A stretch of DNA of 64,000 nucleotides, from positions 2,666,001-2,730,000 of the forward strand of contig CM031561.1 in NCBI GenBank assembly GCA_018466975.1. The letters are read 5' to 3'. This DNA comes from Sparassis latifolia (Eukaryota; Basidiomycota; Agaricomycetes; Polyporales; Sparassidaceae). Positions 20,351 to 34,101 of this stretch are shown in pieces. A program made the position numbers and the translations under genes. The notes under the pieces are model-generated. The model searched no databases. It was given only the letters and a program-made list of their open reading frames with translations, and was not told where the DNA came from. Position 1 is the first letter of the stretch, and every line of letters begins with the position of its first letter.

Positions 20351-22413
20351 TCATATCTCTCTACGCTTGATCCCAACCACACACTCATGCGGCTTGCGAA
20401 CGAAATTGTCGTGCACTCCGAACTGCACAGGATCTCTTGTCAGCACGCTTGTGCCGTAGAGGAAGTCCAAACTTACCTCTCGACCCGGTTGCAGGACAAT
20501 ATCGTAACGACGGAAAACGGCGGCGAGGACCAATGTCAGTTCCTGTAGGGCGACGTTGCGTCCGATGCAGGCCCTGGAACACGACAATAAGTTTACACAG
20601 CCGCCGGAGCAATGACCACTGCCCAAGATCTCACCTGGGTCCCAAGGAGAAAGGGTTGAACACCTTCATTAACTCGCCCCGTTTCTCAGCATCCAACCAG
20701 CGCTCGGGACGGTACTCCTCCACGTCCGCGCCCCACACTTCCTCGGAATGATGCATGCTATATAAGGGCACGCTGATCTCTGTGCCTGCAGAAAAAGTGT
20801 GGCCGAGCACCGTGATGCCTCCTTCGGGAACGACACGACCGAGACCAAAACCAACCGCGGTGAGAATGCGGAGGCCCTCGTTGATGACAGCCTCGAGGTA
20901 CGGCAAGGATTTGACGTCAACAAACGGCAAAATGCTCGAGTCTGAGCCGGCCACAGCGTCCAGCTCGGCCTGGAGTCTCTTCTGCACATTCTGGTTGCGG
21001 GCAACATGGAATATCACGGTCGCCAGCGAGCTGTAAAATAAGTTATCAGCAAAGCGAGCTCAACGGGACAATATAGCGGTAATAAATAGACGTACTTGGA
21101 AGTTGTGTCGGATCCTGCGACTAGCAGCGTAACGGCCTCCGTAGTCAACTCCCGCTCAGTCATTGGGTTTCCGTTCTCGTCTCGACCGTTCAATAATTTC
21201 CCAAACATATCATCAAAGATCTTCCCTTCATCTTCCGCCTGGCGGGCGGCGGCAAGGCGCCGCGAGATAGCTTCCGCCGCCAGGCCGATCAACTGGCCCT
21301 GCGCCTTCAGGCCACGACGGTGCTGCGGCATGCGCTCCACGAACTCGCGCACGTACGTGGGAAGCACACCGAGAATGGGAGAAACCTCCATGCGCGCACT
21401 AACTGCGTCGATAGCATCGATTTCTTCGACCTCATATTGGGCCGCAGGTTCCTGGGCGGTGGACTCGTCGAGTGCATGGGAGGCAATTCCAGCTGTAAGA
21501 GACTTCTGTATCCTGGCGGTGTCCTGGCCACGCAAAAGCATACCAAAAGGAGAGCCGAAGGCGAGTTCACCTGTGGGACCGTCACATCAGCCAGCGTTGA
21601 AGTATCTATGCAGCGCGAATTTCGTACCAATGACATCAAACGTGAACAAATTGCACCCTGTTAGACAACATCAGACGGTCAGATTCTCGTTTGAAAATAA
21701 TTTGTCACTCACAAAACTGTGCATCAAACCAGACATAGCCGCCGCGCACCTCCCACGTGCTGGACCCCAGTGTGCCAGTCTTCACTTCATCCTTGCGCAC
21801 CGCGCTGTTGCACATGATGTCCCACTGGTTCAACAGAGTTTGCAGATGAACCTTGATCGGGCCCTCGAAGGCGCGCACGCTCTGCGGGGAAAACATATGA
21901 GCCATGACGCGTCGCTTACGAGCATGTTCGGTGCGCGAGCGCGCGTTGAATATCCCGCGTATGGCACGGTAAGACGTAAAGGTGTCGTAGAAAGCTGACT
22001 TCGTTGTCCCGGTGGAGTGGCCATATACCGCTGAGACCGCTTCCGGAGAAACAATCGAAATGTGGTTCGGCGCAATCCGTACGAAAGGTCCTAGCGTCCA
22101 AGTTCGCATCAGTCATTCAAGTTACCACTTTACATGTAAGTTAGAGAGGCCTACCATATTTCTGGTGCAGCTCGTCGACAGTGTTGGTCCTCCTGAACTT
22201 GCTGGACACCCAGAAGAGCCAACCATCGGAGAATCTCGCAAAGAAAGGGCCGGGGTATTGGCGAAGACCATGCTCGTCGACCAAATACGGTACAACGTGC
22301 ACTGCTAGGACAACAACGGGCAGAAGACAAAGGACGAAGGGAATCGGATGTGCCGTGAGGTTTAGAAGTACCTCGAACATAGTCTTAGTATGGTAGGCAC
22401 GAGAGGCGACCAA
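20351..22413 (-). CDS. Cytochrome P450, copy A
   Basis: Microsomal monooxygenase. Hand splicing on the minus strand: 22413-22155, 22090-21713, 21657-21628, 21570-21096, 21030-20635, 20573-20477, 20422-20351; GT-AG throughout, phases agree, 568 residues. It has an N-terminal membrane anchor (PIPFVLCLLPVVVLAVHVV), the proline hinge RQYPGPFF, I-helix AGSDTTS (374-380), ExxR (Glu432-Arg435 in INEGLR), PERW, and the heme loop FSLGPRACIGR with Cys515. Start 22413 gives a longer head; ATG 22380 (MFEVLL) is as likely and gives 557 residues. The last intron is 54 nt and in frame, so its retention would not break the protein. The layout resembles fungal P450s annotated as benzoate 4-monooxygenase-like, but substrate cannot be read from sequence. 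Its twin is at 42152-44217. Confidence 0.9.
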
Positions 22414-24062
22414 TTTCGTGACAAAACCGACTACGTGGATATCCCGGGAGAGGGGAAGTGGCCAATGGGTCTTGCCAAGGTGCAGCTTTTATACCTGATA
22501 GCGCCGAAGCCTAACGGCACGCAGGAGCCTAAATCCGTTCTCGTGGCTTAGAAGACTTCTTGGCTAAAAGGACTGTTATTCTGAGAAGGCATGAGTCATC
22601 TGGTAAATGTCAAATGACATTGACGGCAGAGGTATGAAGGCCTCCCGCCGCGTTGACAAGTTCAGAAGTTCATGCAAGCGAGATACCTGGATTTTACATC
22701 AAGACGTATCCAGCCCTCATCCGACCGTCAGATACGGGCAGCAGTATACGCGATTAAAGATGTACTGAAGACCTTACCGTAAGTTCAACATGAAAAGCGA
22801 CTCTGGCAGGGGCTTACTGTGTCTGCAACAACCTTTCCAATAGACGACGGGCGATGATGTCACACCAAGGGTTATCTCCTTGGAATGCAATACCGATGAG
22901 CCGTGGCAAAAAGAAGAAAGCTTTCACACCATGAAGCTTACAGCGCGTTCCAGGGCGAGGTCATCACTATGACCGTTATGTGGGTGGCAGGCATTGAACA
23001 GCGTGCGACATTCGACATTCGTGCGTTCGTATCGGCCAATGTCGATCGTGAGTAATTCGCGGATCATCCGCGAAGCGTTATACGCTCCCGTACGGTAACC
23101 ATACAAATTCCCTGGGATTACTTCGATCAGTTGTGCTGTCCAACCAACAGTCTATACTCACTGGGTCGAGCTGGATATTCCGGAAATCACAGCCATGAAA
23201 AGCCAGTGGAACACATTCTTCCAGGGTGCTGTACTCTCTCAGCGGAACCAGTCTCATCTACTACTTTAAATGTCAGAAAACTAACAGCTTCAACACCAAC
23301 GGTCTTCATCAATATATTGTTAGTTGGGTGCCTTATGCCGAATAGAGCCGCAGTCATAGCATGAACTACAGAACGGTGACGACGTGGCATATATCGGGTA
23401 GTCTGTATGTTGGAAATGGCCTGAAAAGAGTGCAGGGTCACGATTGGCGACAAACTGAATGGAAAAATAAAACAAAACATGAAACACGGACGGAGCAGAA
23501 ATCGGCAGGCCAAGGAACGAGAACGAGCGACCGGGCTTCCGGAGAAGAACAGAGCGTGCGCACCAGTGTCTAATGAGCACTCATCGGACGATGTCCAAGA
23601 GGGAAAAATATGGCCAAGAGACTCCCACTGTGAGTAGATGCGAGGGGACCTGGGAACTCTCATGACAGCAAGAACCATATCGTTAGGCCCCTGGTCAAAA
23701 AATCGTGCACGGGATCTTTGGGTGGTCTGCGAAAAGAGCTCCTGATAGGCTGGATATTAGCCTTCGCATCTCGCCGGGATCAAGGACATTGCAGACGCAA
23801 GCGGCTAGGCGGCGCGACTTGGTGGTACGGTGGCGCCAATCCACCTGAATTTCTGGACCATTTGATTGCGCAGTCCGCGTTGTGAACGGAGTTTTTGGAG
23901 GGGCCTATCGACATGATCTTTGCTGGAAGATCGGTCGACGGCGAATCGTTCGCACCTATTGGTACCATTATCAGCCACGACTGATTCATGCATGCCACGT
24001 CGAATAGTCTCCTCACGCGGTTGGTCGCATTCCTATCCGGAGAGCCTGCCTGATAGTGTAAG
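22414..24062. other. Upstream region of P450 A, with a decayed coding remnant
   Basis: The first part should hold the P450 promoter. The minus-strand stretch 22924-23350 is listed separately. The rest shows no gene; it is collinear with copy B (44218-45810). Confidence 0.5.
22924..23350 (-). pseudogene. Remnant of an unknown gene, copy A (broken in its middle)
   Basis: The minus-strand frames MKTVGVEAVSFLTFKVVDE and GYRTGAYNASRMIRELLTID...CHPHNGHSDDLALERAV read like protein and are present in both duplication copies. In copy A an extra base near 23247 (GGTTCCGCTGAG against GGTTCACTGAG in copy B) shifts the frame in the middle, while the C-terminal part stays open. No family recognised and no convincing intron between the halves found. 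Confidence 0.35.
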
Positions 24063-24157
24063 TTCGGGCAGAACCACGCAAGTCCGGGAAGAACCACACA
24101 AGTCCGGGCAGAACCACCCAAGTCCGAGAAGAACCACGCAAGTCCGGGCAGAAACCA
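24063..24157. repeat. 20-bp minisatellite, copy A (about 4.5 units)
   Basis: Unit CCGGGCAGAACCACGCAAGT with small variants. Copy B of the duplication has about 7.5 units at 45811-45960, so the array changed length after the duplication. Confidence 0.9.
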
Positions 24158-24511
24158 GCAGCCAGCGCGGATAACGCTGTAGGTCCCCCTCTGCCGTCCT
24201 CCCAGTCCACGGCGTCCCGGAGCCTCGCAGCATTCTGCGCTGGGCGTGCTACCGCGGTGTCCGTGTCACCGCCTCGCAGATCCGCTGGAAGTGGGATACA
24301 ACTGTTGAAGTACATACATTGCGACATGGATGGAATAGTTAAGCGCTTACGCTGCCGGTATACTTACGTAATCACGTAGTTACTGTTGGCGGACGTTCGT
24401 ATGACGCACTTCAGTCACTCGTTTGCTACCGTACCGGGACTGAGGTGATTACTCTCTTTTTACTTAGTTCTCACTTCACTGACCTACAGTAGCATACTGC
24501 TCCTTTGTCCC

Positions 24512-24768
24512 TGTTGGAATTAAGCGTGGCCAATGGAGGGATATTACAGTGAAAATGAAGCTTTAAGCACACTGGGAATTGAACTGCAGATCTCTTAGTT
24601 GTTGGCCTCACTGATGTGTGTTATCCTTTACACCATGCGCCCTTGCTGTCATATCAACACACCCCCTCAGCCGGCAACCTTCACTCAGTTGCATGGCTGA
24701 ACCACAGCAAGGCTTCCAACTGGCCTTATCCATCTACCACTATGCCCTTATCCCAAGTGTGCTCACCA
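24512..24768 (+). repeat. Partial extra copy of the second copia LTR
   Basis: Starts TGTTGGAATTAAGCG and runs parallel to the first 150 bp of the LTR at 24769, then diverges after CATATCAACA. The preceding bases (ACTGCTCCTTTGTCCC) match an internal part of that LTR, so LTR pieces are stacked here. Confidence 0.6.
24567..24638 (-). repeat. tRNA-like segment in the partial LTR
   Basis: Same as 24822-24893, with box B decayed to GTTCAATTC. Confidence 0.5.
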
Positions 24769-25049
24769 TGTTGGAATTAAGTGTGGCCAATGGAGGGATA
24801 TTACAGTGAAAATGAAGCTTTGAGCACACTGGGAATCGAACTGCAGATCTCTTAGTTGTTGGCCTCACTGATGTGTGTTATCCTTTACACCATGCACCCT
24901 TGCTGTCATATCAACAGTTCCTGCTACAGGTTGGTACTAATATAGTCACTGGCACTGGTTTGCTACCACACACATACTGCTCCTTTGTCCCTGCTACAGA
25001 TCCATCAAACATCCGTTGGACATCTTTCCACCTTGCCGTACTCGCAACA
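24769..25049 (+). repeat. 5' LTR of the second (decayed) copia element
   Basis: 281 bp from TGTTGGAATT to CGCAACA, followed at once by the half-tRNA iMet primer-binding site GGTTATGAGCCC (25050-25061), as in the left copia element but on the plus strand. It encloses a tRNA-like segment on the minus strand. Confidence 0.7.
24822..24893 (-). repeat. tRNA-Arg-like segment inside the LTR
   Basis: The minus strand reads GCATGGTGTAAAGGATAACA (box A-like) to GCAGTTCGATTCCCAGTGTGC (box B with an exact GTTCGATTC), 72 nt, the order and spacing of a tRNA-Arg. The anticodon arm is poor. Either a SINE was captured by the LTR or the LTR evolved internal pol III-like boxes. Confidence 0.5.
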
Positions 25050-25061
25050 GGTTATGAGCCC
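25050..25061 (+). other. Primer-binding site of the second copia element
   Basis: GGTTATGAGCCC directly after the LTR, complementary to the anticodon half of initiator tRNA-Met. Confidence 0.7.
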
Positions 25062-25167
25062 TGGCTCTAACTGAATCTGACAGGATCACATACATTGAGA
25101 ACTCAATCGTTCCCTATCACCTTCTTTTCCCAGCAACTACTTCACTCATTCACACAGCTGTCACACA

Positions 25168-26375
25168 ATGTCCCTCTGCCCACCAGTACCTCAGGTCAAA
25201 CCAAAGACCAAGTCAAACTGCCTCTATGATGTCCCATTCCTCAAAAGCAATGGCGGCAACTTTCAGACATGGAAGTACCACATGACCACCATCCTCCGGC
25301 TGCGCAGTCTACTGTAGTGAAATGACCTTAGGTTCAGTCACGCATCACAGACCTCGTGAACTGAACTCGCTTAAGGGTTTGTAGCATGTCATGGGTGTCT
25401 GTGAACTGGAAGTGAAAGACGATGTCACCTGCGCTAACAGCATCAGGCATGGCGGACCATCGGTGGGCACCTGCAGTGCTTCTGAACTGAACTTGGTCAC
25501 AGGTCACTCCTACCCTGTGAACTGTGAACTGAGGAAGAAAATATATCACAGGTCACAGGCCGTGAACCTAAGGTCGTTTCACTACAGTATATGCACTCAT
25601 CAATGGCACTGAGACTGACCCCGAAGCAGTGGATTCTGCCAAGAAGGCAGACTGGGATTTCTGTAACAGTGAGGCACTTGTGCAGATTACATTGATGCTC
25701 AAGGACGAGCCGCTCAATAGCATGATGTACTCAACAACAGCACAGGATGCTTAAGAGAAGTTGAACAGGCACTATGAGGGCAAAGGCAAGCAGACCTCAG
25801 CTTACCTCATCAGTGACCTCTTTCACAGCACACTCAGTGATGAGTCACCACTCGAGCCACAGCTCAATGCAATGCAGCAGAAGGCTCACATACTCAAGAT
25901 GCTTGGTCTTTTCCTTGACAACATGCTCATCGCTACTGCCATGACCATTTCTCTTCCTCCCTTCTATTCTACCCTTTGTACCATCCTCATGGCCTCTGAC
26001 TCCAAGTGCACCGTAGATAAAGTTGTAAATGAGGTCATTAGCAAGGAGAAGTGATGCGGTGAGATGACTGCAGCATCTGCACTCATTGTGAAGCATGCCG
26101 ACTTCAAGGCAAAGTCTAAGGGGAAGGACAAGGACAGGAAGAAGAAAGGCAAGTGCACTTTCTGTGGCTTTCCCAGTCATATAAAGGACAAGTGTCAGAA
26201 GTTCAAAGACAGCCAGGCTGAGGGCATCACTGTGAAGAGCGATAAGAAGGCTGAAAAGCCTGCCGAGACAAAGGAGTCTGCAAAGATCACCAGTATAAGC
26301 CAGGCAGATTCTGAGATGCTCCATCTCTTCATCGCAGAGGAGTTGGCACATGGCAATGACCTTCTTCGCTGCTAG
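25168..26375 (+). pseudogene. Second copia element gag, decayed
   Basis: Starts at ATG 25168 (MSLCPPVPQVKPKTK...), continues with FLKSNGGNFQTWKYHMTTIL typical of copia Gag, is cut by the MITE at 25312-25587, then resumes (YALINGTETDPEAVD..., HYEGKGKQTSAYLISDLF). It ends in a Lys-rich stretch with a CCHC knuckle (CTFCGFPSHIKDKC). In-frame stops (near 25752, 26053 and 26374) and a small frame change at the MITE show it is dead. Several stops are TAG or TGA where one C-to-T or G-to-A change would explain them. Confidence 0.8.
25312..25587. mobile_element. Mariner-like MITE in copia gag
   Basis: 276 bp flanked by TA on both sides (25310-25311, 25588-25589). The ends are inverted repeats of about 25 bp: CTGTAGTGAAATGACCTTAG at the left, and the reverse complement of TAAGGTCGTTTCACTACAG at the right, with one mismatch in the compared part. 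No coding capacity. A TA target duplication points to a Tc1/mariner-type source. Confidence 0.85.
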
Positions 26376-28520
26376 AACATCAATTCTGGAGCATTCTCCC
26401 ATATGACATCCCATTGCGAGTGATTCATCAACTACTGCACTCTCACTATGCCCAAGCACATCTACCTCAGGGATGAGCACTTTATCCTTGCTGTTGGTAT
26501 TGATCAGGTCACACTCCATGCAGCAGTCGACCATGGCTCAATGAACACTGACATTGTGCAAGAAGTCCTCCATGTCCCAGACCTAAATGGCAACCTTCTC
26601 TCTGTCTCACAGTTTGATCACAACAGCTATGATGTCCAGTTCATGGATGGTACATGTCACATCAGCAATGCCCAGGGCCAAATTAGCACTATCGGGTACA
26701 TGCGAAGGAACCTCTACATTCTCAATGTGACCACACACCTCCCAAAATGAACATACATCTCGTGAGCAGACAACCTTAATTCTTTCTACATTAACTCCAC
26801 TAATGGTCCGATGCTTCATGCCTTTGTTGCAAAAGAGATGACCTCCAGTGTGAGCGCAGATGTTTAGCATCGCCACCTCAGCCACATCTCTGTGGGCTCC
26901 ATGCTGAAGATGGTGCAAAAGGGAATGGTCAAGGGCATGTTGATCATTGGCAAGAAGGTGAGCGAGGCCATCTGCAAGCCTTGCCTCCAAGGCAAGCAGA
27001 CACGCCACCTGATTTTGAAGGAGTTAGATGCTGAGAACTCACACGTTCTCCACCAGACCTATTTCGATGTCTGTGGTCTCATGCAGACCCAGAACTGATC
27101 AGGTCATTGCTATTTCATCACATTTATTAATGGTCACACACACAAACTCATTGCCAACCTCATGAAGATAAAGGATGAAGCTCACACACACTTTAAAGCC
27201 TTCATTGAGTGTGCTGAGGTTAAGACCAGGCAGCATGCAAACATCCTGTGGACTGATGGTGATGGAGAGTACAAGTCGAAGAAATTCGATGCATATCTCA
27301 AGGCAAAGGGCATCCACCATGAGAAGACAAATGCCTACACTTCACAGAAGAATAGTGTCTCAGAGCAGATGAACTGCACTGTCGAGGAGATGGCCTGGTG
27401 CATGCTGAATGATGCTGGGCTGCTGAATGTATACTGAAATGATGTCATATTACATGTGGTAAATATCCTCAACTCCATTCTGACTCTCATGCTCCCATAT
27501 GGCCTCATGCCATATGAAGCCTACACTGAAAACAAGTTGAGTGTTGCACACCTTTGCATTTTTGGCTGCAAGGTCTATGTCCACATACTGAAGGAGAAGC
27601 ATTAGAAACTCAACTTGAAAATGCTTGAGTGCATGCATCTGAGGTTTTCCGAAAACTGCAAGGCTTACCAGCTAGTCCACAGACCTACCAGGTGCATCAT
27701 TGAATCCTGCAATGTCTACTTTGATGAAGGATCTGAAGTCGAACTGAGTCATGTTACAATTGATGTTACACCTGCGCAGCCAGCACCCAATGTGCAACCA
27801 CTGCTGCAGCTGCAACTGCTGTTGGCACTGCACTCATCAAGGCCAACTGTTGAAGGCATTCCTGATAAGGATGAGGATGCACCTGCACTTCTCAACATCG
27901 ACAATGACAGTGATGATAAGGATGATGATGAGGACAATGATGCACCACTGCTGAAACCCCAGGACTGGCACTGGCAGTGAGCACCACATGCCACACAGCC
28001 ACCAGCACCGGTACCAGTACTGGCATCAGCACTGGCACCAGAACTGCACTGTTCTGGTTGAACACACATCACACTAGTAGTGGCTGATGATGACTGCTAT
28101 TTCATGTTCTCTTACACATGAAAACCAAAGGACCAGGATAATGCCAATGGTGCTGCTGTCGGACAGGCAAAGGGCCCTACTAGAGTGAGCGATGCAAATG
28201 CAGAAAATGTGTGCAAAGCCACAAACTAGGATGAACCACAAACCTATGAGGAGGTGATGTTATGCCCTGATGCCACACACTGGAAGGCTACATGCGCAGA
28301 GGAGCTACATGCATTTGTTAAAGTGGAACTCTACAATGAAGTGGAGCGCTCGCGCAACTGCAAAATTGTTGACTGCAAGTGGGTCTTTAAGATCAAGTGT
28401 GGACCAGATGGTGAAATTGAGAAGTACAAGGCCTGACTTGTTGCCAAGGGCTTTACACAGGTTGAGGGCCTCAACTTCAATAAAACTTTTGCACCTGTTG
28501 CAAAGTTCACTTCCGTCTGC
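26376..28520 (+). pseudogene. Second copia element pol, first part, decayed
   Basis: Readable pieces in order: the protease region (near 26390, decayed), GAG-pre-integrase (HRHLSHISVGSMLKMVQKG), integrase core (TYFDVCGLMQ, LWTDGDGEYKSKKFDAYLK, NSVSEQMNCTVEE), an acidic linker (27840-27970) and the start of reverse transcriptase (WKATCAEELHAF, CKWVFKIKCGPDGEIEKYKA, then PVAKFTSV). Many in-frame stops interrupt it. The frame is cut exactly at 28520 by the gypsy and solo-LTR insertions and resumes at 37831. Confidence 0.8.
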
Positions 28521-29162
28521 TGTTACGCGACAGCGAAACACGAGCGTCAAGTCGAGTTGTCACGAGACAAGGTCTTAGTCTAAGACACAAGTCTGTTTAA
28601 GTGACACTTCTGGCGATGTCCTCGCACTGAAGGTCGATCAGAGTTCGTTCTTATGACTCGTAGTAGCTGTCTGCTACTAACGGTCGATTTCAGTCAAAGG
28701 CAAGTGAAAAGCTGATTTAATGGTAACCAGGTCGAGATGGGGATCCAGCTCGACAAGGTCGACTACTTATACAAAAGGTATCCACAGTACTACGCAGTAA
28801 TGCGAGATCGTTCATTGGCTAGATAAGGTGAAACGATATCTGGGCAAGGTAACAGCGAGGAAGTAATATGTATGAGAAAGCTGAGTAAGGTCATGAGAGA
28901 TAATCAGTACTAATGGGGATAACGAGTCGTGTATCAGAACGAGGTAAAGATGAGGCATACATGCACGTCTTGCATGTGCGATAAGAAGAAGGTCCGGAGT
29001 TGGATCCGGTGTAACCCTAGATGAGGAGTTCTGGACATCTGGATAAAGAATCGGAGGTTGCGCTCCGATGAGTCACGTGTTGGATCACGTGGTCTGGTAA
29101 CGTAAAGGGAACAAAGAAAAGAAAAAGGAAAAGATGCGCCACAAGTGAGGAGCATTGTAACA
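28521..29162 (-). repeat. Gypsy LTR (3' LTR in element orientation)
   Basis: 642 bp; partner at 35859-36500. Differences include GCGACAG/GCGGCAG near the start and GAGCATTG/GAGCGTTG near the end, mostly transitions. Confidence 0.93.
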
Positions 29163-29215
29163 TCAGCTCCCGTCTAACGTTTCTTGTCCCACAAGAAATA
29201 TTGTGATCTTCATCG

Positions 29216-29953
29216 TCATCGGGGGCAGTCGCGGACATAATGATCTCCTCCACATCTGTAGCATGTCCGCCGGCTGGTTCGTGATCCTTGTTCGGGGATA
29301 CGTCCATCCCTGTAGCGATGACTGTGACGCGAAGAAGTGGATGCGGTCGAGAAAGATGGTTGAGATAACGGAGATCGTCCACTGGGTACGTGCGAACGAG
29401 GAGGGCGAGGTCGAACGGGAATTGGTTCTGGCGACGAGCGAGGAGTGGATGCGGGTATTCCATTAGTGGTGTATCCGAGGATGTGTCCAATGTCTTTGTC
29501 CCCATGCTCCCTCCAAATCTCCTGTGCTGTACGAGTGACCGTACTGCGCATCAGCGACCAGACTTGGTCGACTCTAGTTCGGGCTCTACTCATCCTTTCT
29601 TCTGCTGCAATGAGCTCTTGTCTAGCCGTCTGCATCCACTCGACCATTTCTAATGCTCGTTGCATGGAAACCACCGCTTGTCGATCTTGCGGGCAATTTC
29701 GTAAGGCGACAAGGATATCTGTGAAGTCGACAGGAACACGGATAGCCGAGATCAGACGTGAGGCAAATTCTTGTTCATCCGATGCGTGACTGAGTTCGAT
29801 AGAAGGTGAGGGCGATGAGGTGCGGATAAAGGGTGTCTGTGCTCGAGAGGGTACTCCATTGACAAGCGTAGGCGATACGGATATGCTCATAATTGTGGAG
29901 GCGACTTCAGCGAGTATATTGTGAACAAGGTCGTCTATAGCGGAAGTGGGCAT
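29216..29953 (-). CDS. Accessory ORF-c of the gypsy element: zinc-knuckle protein
   Basis: 245 residues, downstream of pol and 26 nt after ORF-b. The N-terminal half is predicted helical and charged (EFASRLISAIRVPVDFTDIL..., LEMVEWMQTARQELIAAEER); the C-terminal third is rich in Pro, Ser and Arg (IPVRPRPPRSHVPSGRSPL). The last residues form a knuckle CYRCGGDHYVRDC with spacing C-x2-C-x3-H-x4-C, one residue shorter than a standard Gag knuckle. The frame is intact although gag-pol is broken. A nucleic-acid-binding or packaging role is inferred from the knuckle. I do not recognise a family. Confidence 0.65.
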   Translation of the reverse strand: MPTSAIDDLVHNILAEVASTIMSISVSPTLVNGVPSRAQTPFIRTSSPSPSIELSHASDEQEFASRLISAIRVPVDFTDILVALRNCPQDRQAVVSMQRALEMVEWMQTARQELIAAEERMSRARTRVDQVWSLMRSTVTRTAQEIWREHGDKDIGHILGYTTNGIPASTPRSSPEPIPVRPRPPRSHVPSGRSPLSQPSFSTASTSSRHSHRYRDGRIPEQGSRTSRRTCYRCGGDHYVRDCPR

Positions 29954-29979
29954 TGATGATATGTCGTTTTCTCCTCCTT

Positions 29980-30129
29980 TTATACCTTTCGGTCGTTAAG
30001 GGGATCGCGGTTATCTGTGATGTGAAATAGAATGTCGTGGATCCAGGTAATAATCAAATAGATGAAAATCCATTGGACGATAAAGAGTATTCCCACAGAG
30101 ATAAGAGCTGCCTGATCAGTTCCAGGCAT
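29980..30129 (-). CDS. Accessory ORF-b of the gypsy element: 49-aa membrane protein
   Basis: Starts at ATG 30129, overlapping the end of ORF-a by 14 nt in another frame, and stops at 29980. One long hydrophobic segment (residues 8-29: LISVGILFIVQWIFIYLIIT) is followed by a polar tail with DNRDPLNDRKV. The frame is open further upstream (to 30255), but the overlap arrangement favours 30129. Function unknown; single-pass membrane protein by sequence. Confidence 0.5.
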   Translation of the reverse strand: MPGTDQAALISVGILFIVQWIFIYLIITWIHDILFHITDNRDPLNDRKV

Positions 30130-30292
30130 CGGTCTGATCACCCCAGCTGTTAGCGTGCGGGCTGTCTCGCATGAAGAGTGTGTGTTCGACAAGTCGTCTG
30201 ATAAGGATTCGATGGACAATCCAAAGAAAAGTGAGGGTTGTGCAGTGGAGGACAATTAGGAAGATGATGAGGAAAACCGTCGTGGTAGTCAT
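30116..30292 (-). CDS. Accessory ORF-a of the gypsy element: 58-aa membrane protein
   Basis: Starts at ATG 30292, 17 nt after the pol stop (30310-30312), and ends with TGA at 30116-30118. Residues 6-26 (VFLIIFLIVLHCTTLTFLWI) form a membrane segment, followed by a basic stretch (HRILIRRLVEH). The tight spacing to pol and the overlap with ORF-b suggest real coding. No known family. Confidence 0.5.
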   Translation of the reverse strand: MTTTTVFLIIFLIVLHCTTLTFLWIVHRILIRRLVEHTLFMRDSPHANSWGDQTDAWN

Positions 30293-30309
30293 TCCGGGTT
30301 TCTTCTCCT

Positions 30310-34101
<3,792 letters not shown>

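Larger units (their letters stand above)
19575..24300. repeat. Segmental duplication copy A, second part (with P450 gene)
   Basis: Matches 41314-46110 at high identity with only scattered substitutions and small indels. It contains the P450 gene at 20351-22413, a decayed coding remnant near 22924-23350 and the 20-bp minisatellite at 24063-24157. The match fades after CCGCTGGAAGTGGGATA near 24300. The part 19575-20350 has no gene except a copy of the dispersed R module near 19900-20000. Confidence 0.85.

Noticed and set aside
25845..26534. 229-aa minus-strand ORF
   Set aside because: Antisense to copia gag; the plus strand carries the recognisable gag and knuckle.
29980..30292. Possible env-like gene for the small membrane ORFs of the gypsy element
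   Set aside because: Each is far too short, has a single membrane segment and no signal-peptide, fusion or glycoprotein features; described only as small membrane proteins.
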